DNA of 64,000 nucleotides from Nitrospinota bacterium (GCA_027619975.1 JAQCGX010000011.1:16723-80722); one strand, 5' to 3'. Positions 51,951 through 60,792 are shown, counted from the stretch's first letter. The notes: generated by a model from the letters alone, not told the origin. Numbers and translations: made by a program.

Positions 51951-54900
51951 CTAATTGGTTTCTTCGCCGCCGGGATTCAAAATAAATTTTGGAGTTTGTA
52001 GTATTCCCTGGAAAATACCCACCACTTTTTTGGTCAATGAGGTGAACGGTATGGACTTCATCTCGGGTTTGTCGAACTTGCCTTTTACGGTAAAATAGGT
52101 TTTTACCAGACTTTCTTCATCGCCACCTGTAAGAATTTTCCCAAACACTGGAATCTTAGTCAAAAACTTATCAAGAGCCGCCATTGGCGCAACACCTAAC
52201 ACGGTGTCCATTTCATACTTGTTCAAGTCAAATGTCCCGACAAGCGAACTTCTTCGTTGATCATCTTCATATATAAAATTTTCAGTTTCAGCCAACCCCT
52301 CAGCGAGTTTAAAATTTCCTGCAATTTGTTCATAGGGTGAAAAATTATCCCTCAAGGCATCCCCACTCTGCTCATCGTCCTTTTCCTTGAATCCAAATAA
52401 CTTGAGAGCTCCTGCTTTTAATCTCTCATGATCGATCTGCCCAGAATGAAAATCGAAGGTCGATTTAACGAACAGCGATTTCCCGATCTCTTTTAAACCT
52501 TTCCCCTGCCCTTTCACTCGAATATCCAAGGTTTTCAGCTGACCCGTCATTCCATTTTGAAAGGTATCGCCAAACAAATCAAAAAACTCTTCCGCCGGTA
52601 TATTATCCGCCTGAATCAGCCCCTTGAAACGTAAAGCATCCGAGCTCTCCATTTCGAAAATTCCGCGACCGCGGATATTGCCCTGCTTCCCCACGTCCAA
52701 TTTGCTTATTTTTATTTTCTTTTTCTCCACCGAAAGTTCCCCGGCAACGGTCTTCAATGTCAGGAGCTTATAGTCCAGCTCGTCCAGATCGAAAGATACC
52801 TTGGATGAACCCTTGGAAAACAGAGGGGATTCATCAATATAGCTACCCAGGTCCGCTCCCCCGCTCTTTGCAGGCAATAACTCTTCCAACACAAGCCGCT
52901 TCCCTGAGACGTTTAAATCTATTTTTGGCTGGTCGCCCCATTGAAAAATACCGCCGAATAAAATATCGGATTTATCCGACGCCAAATTTCCATCCTGAAT
53001 TTGAACCGTTTTTTCGGAAAACTTGACCCCGGCAGTTAAGGTAATGACATGGTCGTGATCCTCTGGAAGGAACTCCAGGTTCGTAAGCACAACTTCTCCT
53101 GCAAGTTTTGATTTCTCCAATTGATTAAAGTTTCCCTGACCATGGATTTTAAAATTAGCCAAACCGTTGCGGTTATTTTTTAACAGTGCAAGAGATGACG
53201 CCAGCGCATTAGTTTTAAAATTCTTTGAATTCAATTGGACAAAAAATTCAGGCGAATCAAAACTTTTTATATTGGCCTTTCCTTTTACCTTATTAGCTCC
53301 CAAGTCATAGGTAAAGTCCTTGATAATAATCTCGTCCCTGGAATCAAAATGACCTTTGATTTGTACTTTGTTGAAGGCGTTCGCGGGTTTAATAAACAAA
53401 TCTTCATACCGGTAGGCCGCCTGAGACAATTCAACCATATGGTCAAATTCCAGGTCGTGAAAAGTTCCCTGGATTTTAAGCTCCGTTTCCAGATAGCCTG
53501 TAAATTTTATCTTTTCCAGAAAGGGAATGTCGCGTAACCCGGAAGAAAGAAATTTAGAAGATTTAGCGACAAGATTAAAAACTGGGCCATCCTTGGAGTA
53601 AGGAGTGAGATCGCCCTGCAACTGAACGGGGGAATCCCCATACCATCCCTTGACATCCACGAGGTGTAAAGGACCCTCACCGAATAAGATTTTTCCCGAA
53701 AGGTTCGAAATCGGCAGGAACCCCTTGTTATATTGCAGGGATAAATCCTGAAGATGAATTTCTCCCCACTCTTTTAACTCCTCAGGAACCGTAGGGTTGC
53801 CAATGGAGCCATAGGTTACGAATACGCTCCCGCTGGTATAGCTTGCATTTGCATGTAAAACATCAAAAGGGTAATCCAGGGAGAGGTCCGAGATTACCTG
53901 CGGTAATTCTTCCACATCCAGAGTGTAGGTTCCGCCCATTTCTTTGATGGGGACACCGTTTTCCAAAATTACTTTTCCATACACCTTGGAGAAGGTGCTC
54001 TTTCCAAAATCACCGGAAAAGTTATCAAACTTAAGAAGAGGGACGTTTTTTCCTTCCTTAGAATCAGGAGGAGCCAGGTTATAGTCAATTTTTCCGTTTA
54101 AATTATTGATCCTCGGTCCAATGCCATCCTGGTATAAAGAAACACCTTCAAGATAGATGGCCCCGGTGAGAGACAGTTTGGCGGGGTCCGTCAGCGGTCC
54201 TTTGAGATGAATCTGAACGCGACCGGGTCCTTTCATATCCCGGTAGATACTGATGAAGTCCTGAAACGAATTGCCTGCTAAAACTGTCATCAAAGTTTGA
54301 TGAAATTCGCCTATCTCCACCTTGTTATCCAAAGACAGGTCCACCACCGGTTGATCGACCAGGTCATTGATCGTTCCTTCGACATTTGCTATGGGATGGT
54401 CCTGGAAACGCGCCTTCTCAATCTTCAGGACACTGTTTCCCGATTCCAGCTGCAGCGACCCGTTCACATTCTGTAAGAGAGGCAAAGGAGACAGCCAATC
54501 CACTTGCTTCATGCGAACCTTCCCCGAAACAAGTTTTCTGTTCTCCTTTAAGGCCAGGTTTTGGAGCTGTGACAGAGCCCCTTGAAATTTTAAAGATTCA
54601 ATTTCGAGGCTTCCATTTTTAAATCGTTGATGAACCAACTCGTGATATTCATGGGGTAAAATTTTTAGCGGCAGGTAGCTTTCACTTTTATTGATTTGAA
54701 ACGCCCCGGTTTGGATATCAAACGAAATCACAGGGTCCTTTGATTTATATTTACCCAGAGCTCCCTTGGCAGTGAAGTTGAACGATTGGGAGTCCATCTT
54801 GACTTCTGTTAATCGAATAGTGTCTTTGTTGAGGATGATCTCGTAATCGAGTGTGCCCCGGTGAGGGACCGAGGGATCACGAAGGGCCGGCTCGGCAGTT

Positions 54901-55775
54901 TCCTGCTCCGAGGCAAATTTCAAATTTCCGGTGGAGTGGAGATTGCCTGCCAGGCTTCCCGAAAATTTTGAGTCGAGGGAAACCCGCCCTTCACTCGAGA
55001 CAGAGGGAATGACCTTTTTTAAATACGGCTGAAACCACGCCACAGGAAGATCCTGGATTTTGGCCTGGCCATCCAGTGTGAATCCGGCAAGATCCCAGGT
55101 CATTGTTGGATTGTCAAACGACCCCGAAACATTAATCCCGGTGGGCCGTTTGGGATGCGGTATTTCACCCTGGACAAGAAAATCAAAAGGAATTTTCAAA
55201 AACTGTTTCTGGATCAAAATATGAACTTTTTTTACCTGCAAAATGGCAGGCTTGACCTCGCCTGCAAAGGTTTTCAAATCGATGAAACGAATTTCGCCAC
55301 TTTTGATTTCCAGCTTGTTGATCAGGCTCCCCTTGAGAACCTCTAAAAAGCCATATTTCGGCGGTTGGGAGACCAATTGCTGAATGCGTTCCATGTCAAA
55401 TCCACCCTTGGAATCACGGATCAATTGCAAAAAGACTCCCTCAACCTCTATTTTTTTGACTTCAATGCGTTTATCCAGCAGAGGAAGCAGTTTGATAACC
55501 ATCCTCAAACTTTTGGCGTGGAATTTCGGTTTTTCCTCATAATTTCCGCCAATGGTCACTTCCTTGAGTTTGACACTCAACCCCTTGATCAAATCCATTT
55601 CCGCCGAGCCAATGGAAACCTTTTTCCCGGTAAGATCCTCCAGCCGTTCCACGGCCAAAGTTTTAAACTTTTCCAGGTCGCTGAATTGAAGGTAAACCAC
55701 CCCCACAACGGTGAAAAAACTTAAAACAATAACTCCCAGACTATAAAGAGCGATCTTTTTTTTAGAAATAGTCAT
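51951..55775 (-). CDS. Giant AsmA-like membrane-anchored protein (1274 aa)
   Basis: An N-terminal membrane helix (about residues 8-30) is followed by the AsmA-family opening K-T-L-A-V-E-R-L-E-D-L-T-G-K-K-V-S-I-G. A long periplasmic beta-rich region follows, ending with an AsmA-like C-terminus (G-T-F-D-L-N-K-Y-E-M-D-T). It is like the YhdP/TamB group thought to carry phospholipids to the outer membrane. It is convergent with oadG, 23 bases away. Its pair at 39265 is unrelated in detail but has the same layout, and the two may be partly redundant. Confidence 0.82.
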   Translation of the reverse strand: MTISKKKIALYSLGVIVLSFFTVVGVVYLQFSDLEKFKTLAVERLEDLTGKKVSIGSAEMDLIKGLSVKLKEVTIGGNYEEKPKFHAKSLRMVIKLLPLLDKRIEVKKIEVEGVFLQLIRDSKGGFDMERIQQLVSQPPKYGFLEVLKGSLINKLEIKSGEIRFIDLKTFAGEVKPAILQVKKVHILIQKQFLKIPFDFLVQGEIPHPKRPTGINVSGSFDNPTMTWDLAGFTLDGQAKIQDLPVAWFQPYLKKVIPSVSSEGRVSLDSKFSGSLAGNLHSTGNLKFASEQETAEPALRDPSVPHRGTLDYEIILNKDTIRLTEVKMDSQSFNFTAKGALGKYKSKDPVISFDIQTGAFQINKSESYLPLKILPHEYHELVHQRFKNGSLEIESLKFQGALSQLQNLALKENRKLVSGKVRMKQVDWLSPLPLLQNVNGSLQLESGNSVLKIEKARFQDHPIANVEGTINDLVDQPVVDLSLDNKVEIGEFHQTLMTVLAGNSFQDFISIYRDMKGPGRVQIHLKGPLTDPAKLSLTGAIYLEGVSLYQDGIGPRINNLNGKIDYNLAPPDSKEGKNVPLLKFDNFSGDFGKSTFSKVYGKVILENGVPIKEMGGTYTLDVEELPQVISDLSLDYPFDVLHANASYTSGSVFVTYGSIGNPTVPEELKEWGEIHLQDLSLQYNKGFLPISNLSGKILFGEGPLHLVDVKGWYGDSPVQLQGDLTPYSKDGPVFNLVAKSSKFLSSGLRDIPFLEKIKFTGYLETELKIQGTFHDLEFDHMVELSQAAYRYEDLFIKPANAFNKVQIKGHFDSRDEIIIKDFTYDLGANKVKGKANIKSFDSPEFFVQLNSKNFKTNALASSLALLKNNRNGLANFKIHGQGNFNQLEKSKLAGEVVLTNLEFLPEDHDHVITLTAGVKFSEKTVQIQDGNLASDKSDILFGGIFQWGDQPKIDLNVSGKRLVLEELLPAKSGGADLGSYIDESPLFSKGSSKVSFDLDELDYKLLTLKTVAGELSVEKKKIKISKLDVGKQGNIRGRGIFEMESSDALRFKGLIQADNIPAEEFFDLFGDTFQNGMTGQLKTLDIRVKGQGKGLKEIGKSLFVKSTFDFHSGQIDHERLKAGALKLFGFKEKDDEQSGDALRDNFSPYEQIAGNFKLAEGLAETENFIYEDDQRRSSLVGTFDLNKYEMDTVLGVAPMAALDKFLTKIPVFGKILTGGDEESLVKTYFTVKGKFDKPEMKSIPFTSLTKKVVGIFQGILQTPKFILNPGGEETN

Positions 55776-55978
55776 TAAAAATATTTCAGGACGCGTAGAA
55801 AACGTTAAAATGGATCACAGACTCATCACCAGCCAAGTATTAAAGGGGTGAAAATTTTCGGTAAAGATATCATCATTTTAAGAGGTGCGCCGACGGCAAC
55901 GGGTAGGTAAACTTAATATATATCATGATGTTATAGAATATTCAATCCAGACCAATCGACCTCCTGACCTGACGAATT

Positions 55979-56758
55979 ATGGAACACAAAAAACCTTCTA
56001 TGCTCTATGGAATCAACCCCATTCAGGAAGCTTTGAAAGCTTCAAAACGACATTGTCATAAAATCGTTGTCAAAGAAGAGGCCTCCAACCCAAGAATACA
56101 AGCGCTGTTAGCGTTAGCGAAATCACTCAAGGTAACGATTGAAGAGCTCCATCATAAGGAGTTCCAAAAAAAATACGGCGCTTATGCCCACCAGAGTATT
56201 ATAGGATATTTTTCATCAAAGGAACCGCTGAATATAAAGGATTTAATTCAGCTGGCCTTCAAAACCACATCCACTCCCACTCTGGTCCTTTTGGATGGAA
56301 TTCAGGACCCGCAAAACCTGGGAGCTATTATCCGGTCTGCGGAAGTGTTTGGGGTGCAAGGCGTTATTCTACCCGAGCGGCGCAGCGCTTCCATTACGGA
56401 AACAGTGGCCAAATGTTCCGCAGGGGCCATCGAAATTATTCCCGTGGCCTGTGTCAATAATCTCGTGCAAACTTTGGAAATCTTAAAAAAAGAAGGATTT
56501 TGGGCTGTGGGGGTGGATTCCTCCGGCGAGAAACCTTGCTATGAACTGCAATTCGATTTTCCGACCGTTCTGGTGATAGGCGGGGAGGAAAAAGGAATTC
56601 GCCCGTTGTTGAGAAAACAATGTGATTTTACCGTACATATTCCCATGCAGGGAAAGCTGGACTCTCTAAATGCTGCTGCGGCCAGTGCGGTGATTTTTTA
56701 CGAAATCTCCAGACAAAAAAAGAAGCCCCTCTTACCTCGCCAAAAAACCAACTCCTGA
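55979..56758 (+). CDS. rlmB: 23S rRNA (guanosine-2'-O)-methyltransferase RlmB-type
   Basis: The SpoU/TrmH family knot is evident: L-D-G-I-Q-D-P-Q-N-L-G-A-I-I-R-S-A-E, then L-V-I-G-G-E-E-K-G-I-R, then S-L-N-A-A-A-A-S-A-V. The N-terminal part is the small substrate-binding domain found in RlmB. RlmB methylates G2251 of 23S rRNA; the family also includes tRNA enzymes, so the target base is by homology. The 259-residue length is typical. The gene is convergent with rpsU. Confidence 0.9.
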   Translation: MEHKKPSMLYGINPIQEALKASKRHCHKIVVKEEASNPRIQALLALAKSLKVTIEELHHKEFQKKYGAYAHQSIIGYFSSKEPLNIKDLIQLAFKTTSTPTLVLLDGIQDPQNLGAIIRSAEVFGVQGVILPERRSASITETVAKCSAGAIEIIPVACVNNLVQTLEILKKEGFWAVGVDSSGEKPCYELQFDFPTVLVIGGEEKGIRPLLRKQCDFTVHIPMQGKLDSLNAAAASAVIFYEISRQKKKPLLPRQKTNS

Positions 56759-56766
56759 TTGCTAAC

Positions 56767-56806
56767 AAAAAAAAGCGGTGAGAAACCCTGAGGTTTTTCA
56801 CCGCTT
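56767..56806 (-). terminator. Rho-independent terminator of rpsU
   Basis: On the minus strand AAGCGGTGA-a-AAACC and GGTTT-c-TCACCGCTT form a stem of about 14 pairs with one mismatch, followed by eight T. It begins 24 bases after the rpsU stop. On the plus strand there is no T-run after the stem. Confidence 0.92.
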
Positions 56807-56829
56807 GAAGATCCTGCAAGCTCTCTACC

Positions 56830-57030
56830 TTACATTGAAAAGGTTCGTCGTCTTCTAAGAGCCGCTTTTCTTTTCTTTTTAGCCTCTTTCTGTTTGCGCT
56901 TCTTCTTGACGGAAGGCTTTTCATAAAACCTTCTTCGCTTTAGTTCTTTCAGCAGTCCTTCTTTCGTCATTTGCCGCTTAAGCACTTTCAAGGCTTTTTC
57001 GACCTGATTTTGATAGACTATTACTTCCAA
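56830..57030 (-). CDS. rpsU: 30S ribosomal protein S21
   Basis: The 66-residue basic protein has the S21 pattern: M-E-V-I-V, then V-E-K-A-L-K-V-L-K-R-Q, R-R-R-F-Y-E-K-P-S and a Lys/Arg-rich end. S21 helps start translation on the 30S subunit. The start codon is TTG, and the sequence nine bases upstream is a run of nine G instead of a normal AGGAGG. The usual partners dnaG and rpoD are absent; the gene is monocistronic with a strong terminator. Confidence 0.95.
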   Translation of the reverse strand: MEVIVYQNQVEKALKVLKRQMTKEGLLKELKRRRFYEKPSVKKKRKQKEAKKKRKAALRRRRTFSM

Positions 57031-57039
57031 AAAATATTA

Positions 57040-57048
57040 CCCCCCCCC
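57040..57048 (-). repeat. Nine-base G tract in the rpsU Shine-Dalgarno position
   Basis: Nine consecutive C on the plus strand read as G9 on the coding strand, and the TTG start of rpsU follows after nine bases. A G-run can pair with the anti-Shine-Dalgarno through one G-U wobble. Homopolymer tracts of this length can slip during replication, changing the spacing. Confidence 0.6.
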
Positions 57049-57277
57049 TATTGTTTTATTTGGTCCGTAAAATTCATTTCCGTTTGTTTATTTCGAGCTG
57101 TAATATCGCACTCCCTTTGAACAGAAAAAGGGAAATCGAACCCCTCAAAAGCTAAAGACTCCTGCGGGAAACGTTGTAATTTTAGCAAATTTCAGATTAT
57201 GAATTTATTTTTTATGAATGTCAATACCTAAATAACTGAAAATTAATCCTTCCTCGCAAACCCGGAAAACAGGCTGT

Positions 57278-57305
57278 TTGACTGGCCCCAAAGATTATGT
57301 ATATT
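57278..57305 (+). promoter_or_regulatory. Sigma70-like promoter of the ChaN-PDZ gene
   Basis: TTGACT at 57278-57283 (five of six) and TATATT at 57300-57305 (five of six) have a 16-base spacer. Transcription would begin near 57312, about 40 bases before the ATG at 57353. No other gene is in reach, so it is a good candidate. Confidence 0.55.
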
Positions 57306-57352
57306 GGTCGCATACAAATAAAATTTCATAACAACTCGATGCAAAGGGTTTC

Positions 57353-58579
57353 ATGAATCAAACTCCTGTCCATCTCGCCATCAAAATCACCCTGGGCGCC
57401 CTGTTTCTGTTCTGGTTGCTGTCCTATACCCAAAGTGCGAAAGCAGAGGAATACGCCGTTCCTCATTCGGGGTCTCCCTACCGGGATGTGAATCAGCTGG
57501 AGATAGATCAAATCCTGCATATTCCCACCGGAATTGCTGTGACTAAGGATCAGATGATTGAGGCTATTTCCGGGTCTCGCGTCATTTACATCGGAGAAAC
57601 CCACGATAACCTGGAAGCGCATCGCGCCCAACTGGAAGTGCTTGAGCAACTGACCAAAAAATTTCCTGGGAAAATCACCGTTGGTATGGAAATGTTTCGC
57701 CGCTCGGCTCAGCCCGACCTGGACCGTTGGCATCGGGGCGATTTGCCGCAACCTGAGTTTAAAAAACTGTTTCAAGCCAATTGGGGGCCGGGATACGCGC
57801 TTTACCAGCCACTCTTTGATTTTGCCAGGGAAAACTCCATTCCCATCATCGGACTCAAATCTTCAAGAGAAACAGAAGACCGATTTCGCAAAAGGGAATC
57901 GAACACCGATTCTGAGAATTTTCCCGAGCTGGACGAAAATGACATTTACCACAAATCTTTTTCCATGTCGATCTTTGGCGGCCATAACGATCACGCCGAA
58001 GCTCTGATTAAACCCTACCAGATGCTGCTTCTCTGGGAAGAGACGATGGCCCGGACGGTTGCCGATTTCCTGCAAGATGAGGCCACCCGCGACTCGAAGC
58101 TGGTGGTCCTCGCCGGAGGGTTCCATGTGCAATACGGGTTTGGAATTCCCAAGAGAGCTTTTCGCCGGATTCCACACGCCTACTCCATCATCCTTCCCAC
58201 GGTGACTGAATTGCCGGAGGAACTCAAGGATCGGGAAATGCAGGTAAAACATGTCTCCATCCCCCTCTATTCGGCAGATTACGCCTGGAGGCTGGAGTAC
58301 AAGGTATTGCCTGACAACAAGGTAAAACTGGGTGTTCAGCTCAAGGAGAAAGACTCAGGGGTCAACGTTGTGCATGTGGGGGAAAATTCCAACGCCCAAC
58401 AGGCCGGAATCCAGGTGGGCGATGTGCTTTTGGCCATAAATGGAAAAAACCTTGCAGGAGTCGATGACCTGATCGGCCGACTGCAAACCTTCAACCTTGG
58501 CGATCGTGCAGTGGTTCGTCTTAAGCGTGGAGAAGAGGAGTTGGAAGTGGACATCCTGTTGCAGGGAGCCAATCCCTGA
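57353..58579 (+). CDS. ChaN-like protein fused to a PDZ domain
   Basis: The 408-residue protein begins with a hydrophobic signal or anchor segment. Residues about 60-290 form the ChaN fold, with I-Y-I-G-E-T-H-D-N, then G-M-E-M-F-R-R and F-G-G-H-N-D-H. Residues about 320-405 form a PDZ domain (G-V-N-V-V-H-V-G, then A-G-I-Q-V-G-D-V-L-L-A-I-N-G). ChaN binds haem-related iron, whereas PDZ domains bind protein C-termini. The combination suggests an envelope protein that recognises haem or iron and a protein partner; the function is not known. Confidence 0.78.
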   Translation: MNQTPVHLAIKITLGALFLFWLLSYTQSAKAEEYAVPHSGSPYRDVNQLEIDQILHIPTGIAVTKDQMIEAISGSRVIYIGETHDNLEAHRAQLEVLEQLTKKFPGKITVGMEMFRRSAQPDLDRWHRGDLPQPEFKKLFQANWGPGYALYQPLFDFARENSIPIIGLKSSRETEDRFRKRESNTDSENFPELDENDIYHKSFSMSIFGGHNDHAEALIKPYQMLLLWEETMARTVADFLQDEATRDSKLVVLAGGFHVQYGFGIPKRAFRRIPHAYSIILPTVTELPEELKDREMQVKHVSIPLYSADYAWRLEYKVLPDNKVKLGVQLKEKDSGVNVVHVGENSNAQQAGIQVGDVLLAINGKNLAGVDDLIGRLQTFNLGDRAVVRLKRGEEELEVDILLQGANP

Positions 58580-58593
58580 AAATTACTCATTGA

Positions 58594-59355
58594 TTACTGT
58601 TCTTTCAGAGACTCGATCAGAGATTGCATGTCGTTATCGCCTGTGAGTTTCAGGAAGATTTCTTCCAGGTCGCCATGTTCCTGCTGAGCCTGTTTTCGTA
58701 AATCCTCCACAGAGCCATCCGAAAGCATTTTCCCTTTAAGGATGATCCCCACCCGATGGCACATGGCCTCCGCGATTCCCAAAGAATGGGTGGACATGAA
58801 CAAAGTGGTGCCTTCCTGGCATAAGTCGCGAAATAGATCCTTTACCTGCCGCGCGCCTCTGGGGTCCAGCCCCACCATCGGCTCGTCCACAACGACAATT
58901 TCAGGGGAGTGAATTAAGGCTCCGGAAATAACCAACTTCTGCTTCATGCCGTGGGAATAACCTTCTATCAATTCGTGGGCAACATCTTTCAGGTCAAAAA
59001 ATTCCAGGAACTTCATGGCGCGGGACCGGACGATTTTTTTTTCAATGGAATACAAATCGGCGATGAATTCCAGATATTCCATGCCGGTCAGCTTCTCGTA
59101 AATATACGGACGGTCGGGAATATAACCCACCATTGCCTTCGCCTTGACAGGGTCCTCATGGATATTCACGCCGCCAAGGGTGATGGAACCGCTGGAGGGT
59201 TTTAAAAGACCCATCAACAGTTTGATGGTCGTGGTTTTCCCTGCGCCGTTCGGCCCCAGAAACCCAAACAACTGGCCTTTGGGAACTTCCAGATTCAAGT
59301 GGTCCACCGCCACAACGGATTGATACTTTTTTACCAGATTTTCAATTTTAATCAC
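58594..59355 (-). CDS. ABC transporter ATP-binding protein without adjacent permease
   Basis: The ATPase has the Walker A G-P-N-G-A-G-K-T-T, a degenerate signature at Y-S-H-G-M-K-Q-K, Walker B V-V-V-D-E-P and the H-loop S-T-H-S. The N-terminal K-K-Y-Q-S-V-V-A-V-D-H-L resembles the CcmA/NatA-type exporter family. The C-terminal tail contains L-E-E-I-F-L-K-L-T-G, usual in that group. No permease gene lies next to it, so the partner is elsewhere. It is convergent with the ChaN-like gene and lies 23 bases downstream of acylphosphatase. Confidence 0.9.
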   Translation of the reverse strand: MIKIENLVKKYQSVVAVDHLNLEVPKGQLFGFLGPNGAGKTTTIKLLMGLLKPSSGSITLGGVNIHEDPVKAKAMVGYIPDRPYIYEKLTGMEYLEFIADLYSIEKKIVRSRAMKFLEFFDLKDVAHELIEGYSHGMKQKLVISGALIHSPEIVVVDEPMVGLDPRGARQVKDLFRDLCQEGTTLFMSTHSLGIAEAMCHRVGIILKGKMLSDGSVEDLRKQAQQEHGDLEEIFLKLTGDNDMQSLIESLKEQ

Positions 59356-59378
59356 AAATTCGCTCTTTTATTTGGGTG

Positions 59379-59651
59379 TTATCGGATCAAAAATGTTTCC
59401 ATCCCCGCTCGGGCAACCGGAACCGCATCGAGCCCTGTCACATCTGCCGCGGGCGGCCCCTTTCCACACCATTCGATGAACTTGTCCAGGTTTTTCCGAT
59501 CCCCTTGGGCATGAATTTCCACCGTTCCATCGGGGCAGTTTCGGACCCAACCGACAAGCTTCAATTCCAGGGCACGGACCCTGGCACTGTTGCGGTAGCA
59601 TACGCCCTGTACCCGACCACAGACGACAATATGAACTGCATCAATATCCAT
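59379..59651 (-). CDS. acyP: Acylphosphatase
   Basis: The 90-residue protein has the family motif G-R-V-Q-G-V-C-Y-R, supplying the catalytic Arg, and G-W-V-R-N-C-P-D-G-T-V-E with the catalytic Asn. It hydrolyses acyl phosphates in the cytosol. A longer frame exists upstream, but the ATG at 59651 gives the usual family start. No strong ribosome-binding site is seen. It lies in a minus-strand run with the ABC ATPase and the next small gene. Confidence 0.93.
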   Translation of the reverse strand: MDIDAVHIVVCGRVQGVCYRNSARVRALELKLVGWVRNCPDGTVEIHAQGDRKNLDKFIEWCGKGPPAADVTGLDAVPVARAGMETFLIR

Positions 59652-59661
59652 CGATAGGAAG

Positions 59662-59958
59662 TTATTTTTTGTGGCGGGGTTGCTCGAAGAGATGCTGAAC
59701 CTCCCGGTAGACTCCAAACTTGGACCCATCAGTGATTTTTGCTCCAAACTTTCCCAGATCCCGCATGATGCGCTGAAACTCCGATGTGGCTCCGGTAAAG
59801 TTTTCTATAAGAGGACGAAAATAGGACTGTTCATCGGGGTCGAGGCGATCACAAATAATGCGCAAACGAATTTTCAGGGGTTCAAAATCTTTTTCCATAG
59901 TCTTTTCATAGTAGCTCCACCGTGAGTTATTTTCAAGCCTTGAACCAAAAGTCCTCAT
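59662..59958 (-). CDS. Small helical protein of unknown function (98 aa)
   Basis: Charged and probably all-helical, with I-R-L-R-I-I-C-D-R-L-D-P-D-E-Q-S-Y-F-R-P and M-R-D-L-G-K-F-G-A-K. The longest frame starts at 60093, but AAAGG lies seven bases before the ATG at 59958 (M-R-T-F-G-S-R). An internal ATG at M-E-K-D-F is another possibility. It precedes acyP by ten bases on the same strand. No family is recognised. Confidence 0.55.
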   Translation of the reverse strand: MRTFGSRLENNSRWSYYEKTMEKDFEPLKIRLRIICDRLDPDEQSYFRPLIENFTGATSEFQRIMRDLGKFGAKITDGSKFGVYREVQHLFEQPRHKK

Positions 59959-60177
59959 GCTGCTGCCTTTAAGGAACGCGAAAAATCTCTGAGTTCTCGA
60001 CTGTTCCGTCCGAGTCCTTACTTTTCGTCTCAATCCTTCCGATAATTTTTTTACAGATGCATCGTGGGGGAAGAACTGGAAAAACCCTTGCAAGGCTCTT
60101 CAATGAATACGAAACAGGTCGATGAGTGAGGGGTTTTTGCTGCTATACAATTAAACCACAATACATTTTTCCCGGAA

Positions 60178-60639
60178 TCAGTCTCTGAGATCAATCGAAT
60201 CCTCTGTTCCATATTTTTCATAAAGCCCTCGCAATTGTCTTTGGCTGGTTCGTATTCCCCGATGGTTTCTGCGGGCGGAATAAATTTGCCGCGCCCGTAG
60301 CATATGGCGAATCGAATGAACCCCGTCTTCCGTCAAATCATACGCCTGAGCCAGATTGAAATGCGCCTCTGCAAAATCTGGTTCAAGCCGAATCGCTTCC
60401 AGGTATTCACCGATCTCTTCTTCATGTCGTCCCAGAGCCTGGTAGGACACCCCCAGTCGAAAATGACCCTGAGCGTCTGACGGATCTTTTTTAAGAGCCG
60501 CTTTATATTCCGCAATCTGCTTTAAAACGTTTTCACGATATTGCTTGAATCCCAATTCATCTGCATGAACTACCTCGCGAAACCCAGACCCCGTCGTCAA
60601 ACAAAACAAAGCACCTAATAATAAACACCAGCGATTCAT
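60178..60639 (-). CDS. Exported TPR-repeat protein, small
   Basis: The 153-residue protein starts at ATG 60639 with a signal peptide (W-C-L-L-L-G-A-L-F-C-L-T-T-G-S-G). The body has about two to three TPR units (A-Q-G-H-F-R-L-G-V-S-Y-Q-A-L-G-R-H and A-E-A-H-F-N-L-A-Q-A-Y-D). The frame extends upstream to 60717 but without a signal-like start. The partner is unknown. It is divergent from the aldo/keto reductase gene. Confidence 0.68.
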   Translation of the reverse strand: MNRWCLLLGALFCLTTGSGFREVVHADELGFKQYRENVLKQIAEYKAALKKDPSDAQGHFRLGVSYQALGRHEEEIGEYLEAIRLEPDFAEAHFNLAQAYDLTEDGVHSIRHMLRARQIYSARRNHRGIRTSQRQLRGLYEKYGTEDSIDLRD

Positions 60640-60735
60640 TTTATATTTATCTTTAAATTTTTTGCGATTATCCAACAAATGCAATACAACGGTAGCAAGT
60701 ATTTTCAATAGTATCACTATTTACAAATCGCTGAC

Positions 60736-60781
60736 ACAGGACAAGCCCTCGGCCATTAATGGACACGAGGCCTTGTCCTGT
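60736..60781. promoter_or_regulatory. 46-nt imperfect palindrome before the aldo/keto reductase start
   Basis: ACAGGACAAG and its exact complement CTTGTCCTGT flank a partly paired centre (CCTCG...CGAGG around CATTAATG). The palindrome ends 11 bases before the ATG at 60793, just ahead of a GGGAG ribosome-binding site. It could fold in the mRNA leader or bind a dimeric regulator at the divergent promoter region. Confidence 0.55.
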
Positions 60782-60792
60782 CGGGAGAAGCT

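Larger units (their letters stand above)
57031..57352. other. Intergenic region between rpsU and the ChaN-like gene
   Basis: These 322 bases hold the rpsU leader with its G9 tract near 57040 and the promoter of the ChaN-like gene near 57278. I see no tRNA, small gene or other repeat. Confidence 0.55.

Noticed and set aside
51336..52001. 221-residue plus-strand frame over oadB, oadG and the next gene's end
   Set aside because: It is out of frame with three supported genes and shows no family features.
57031..57352. tRNA or small RNA gene
   Set aside because: No cloverleaf with paired arms could be traced by eye in this or any other gap; no tRNA is claimed in the window.
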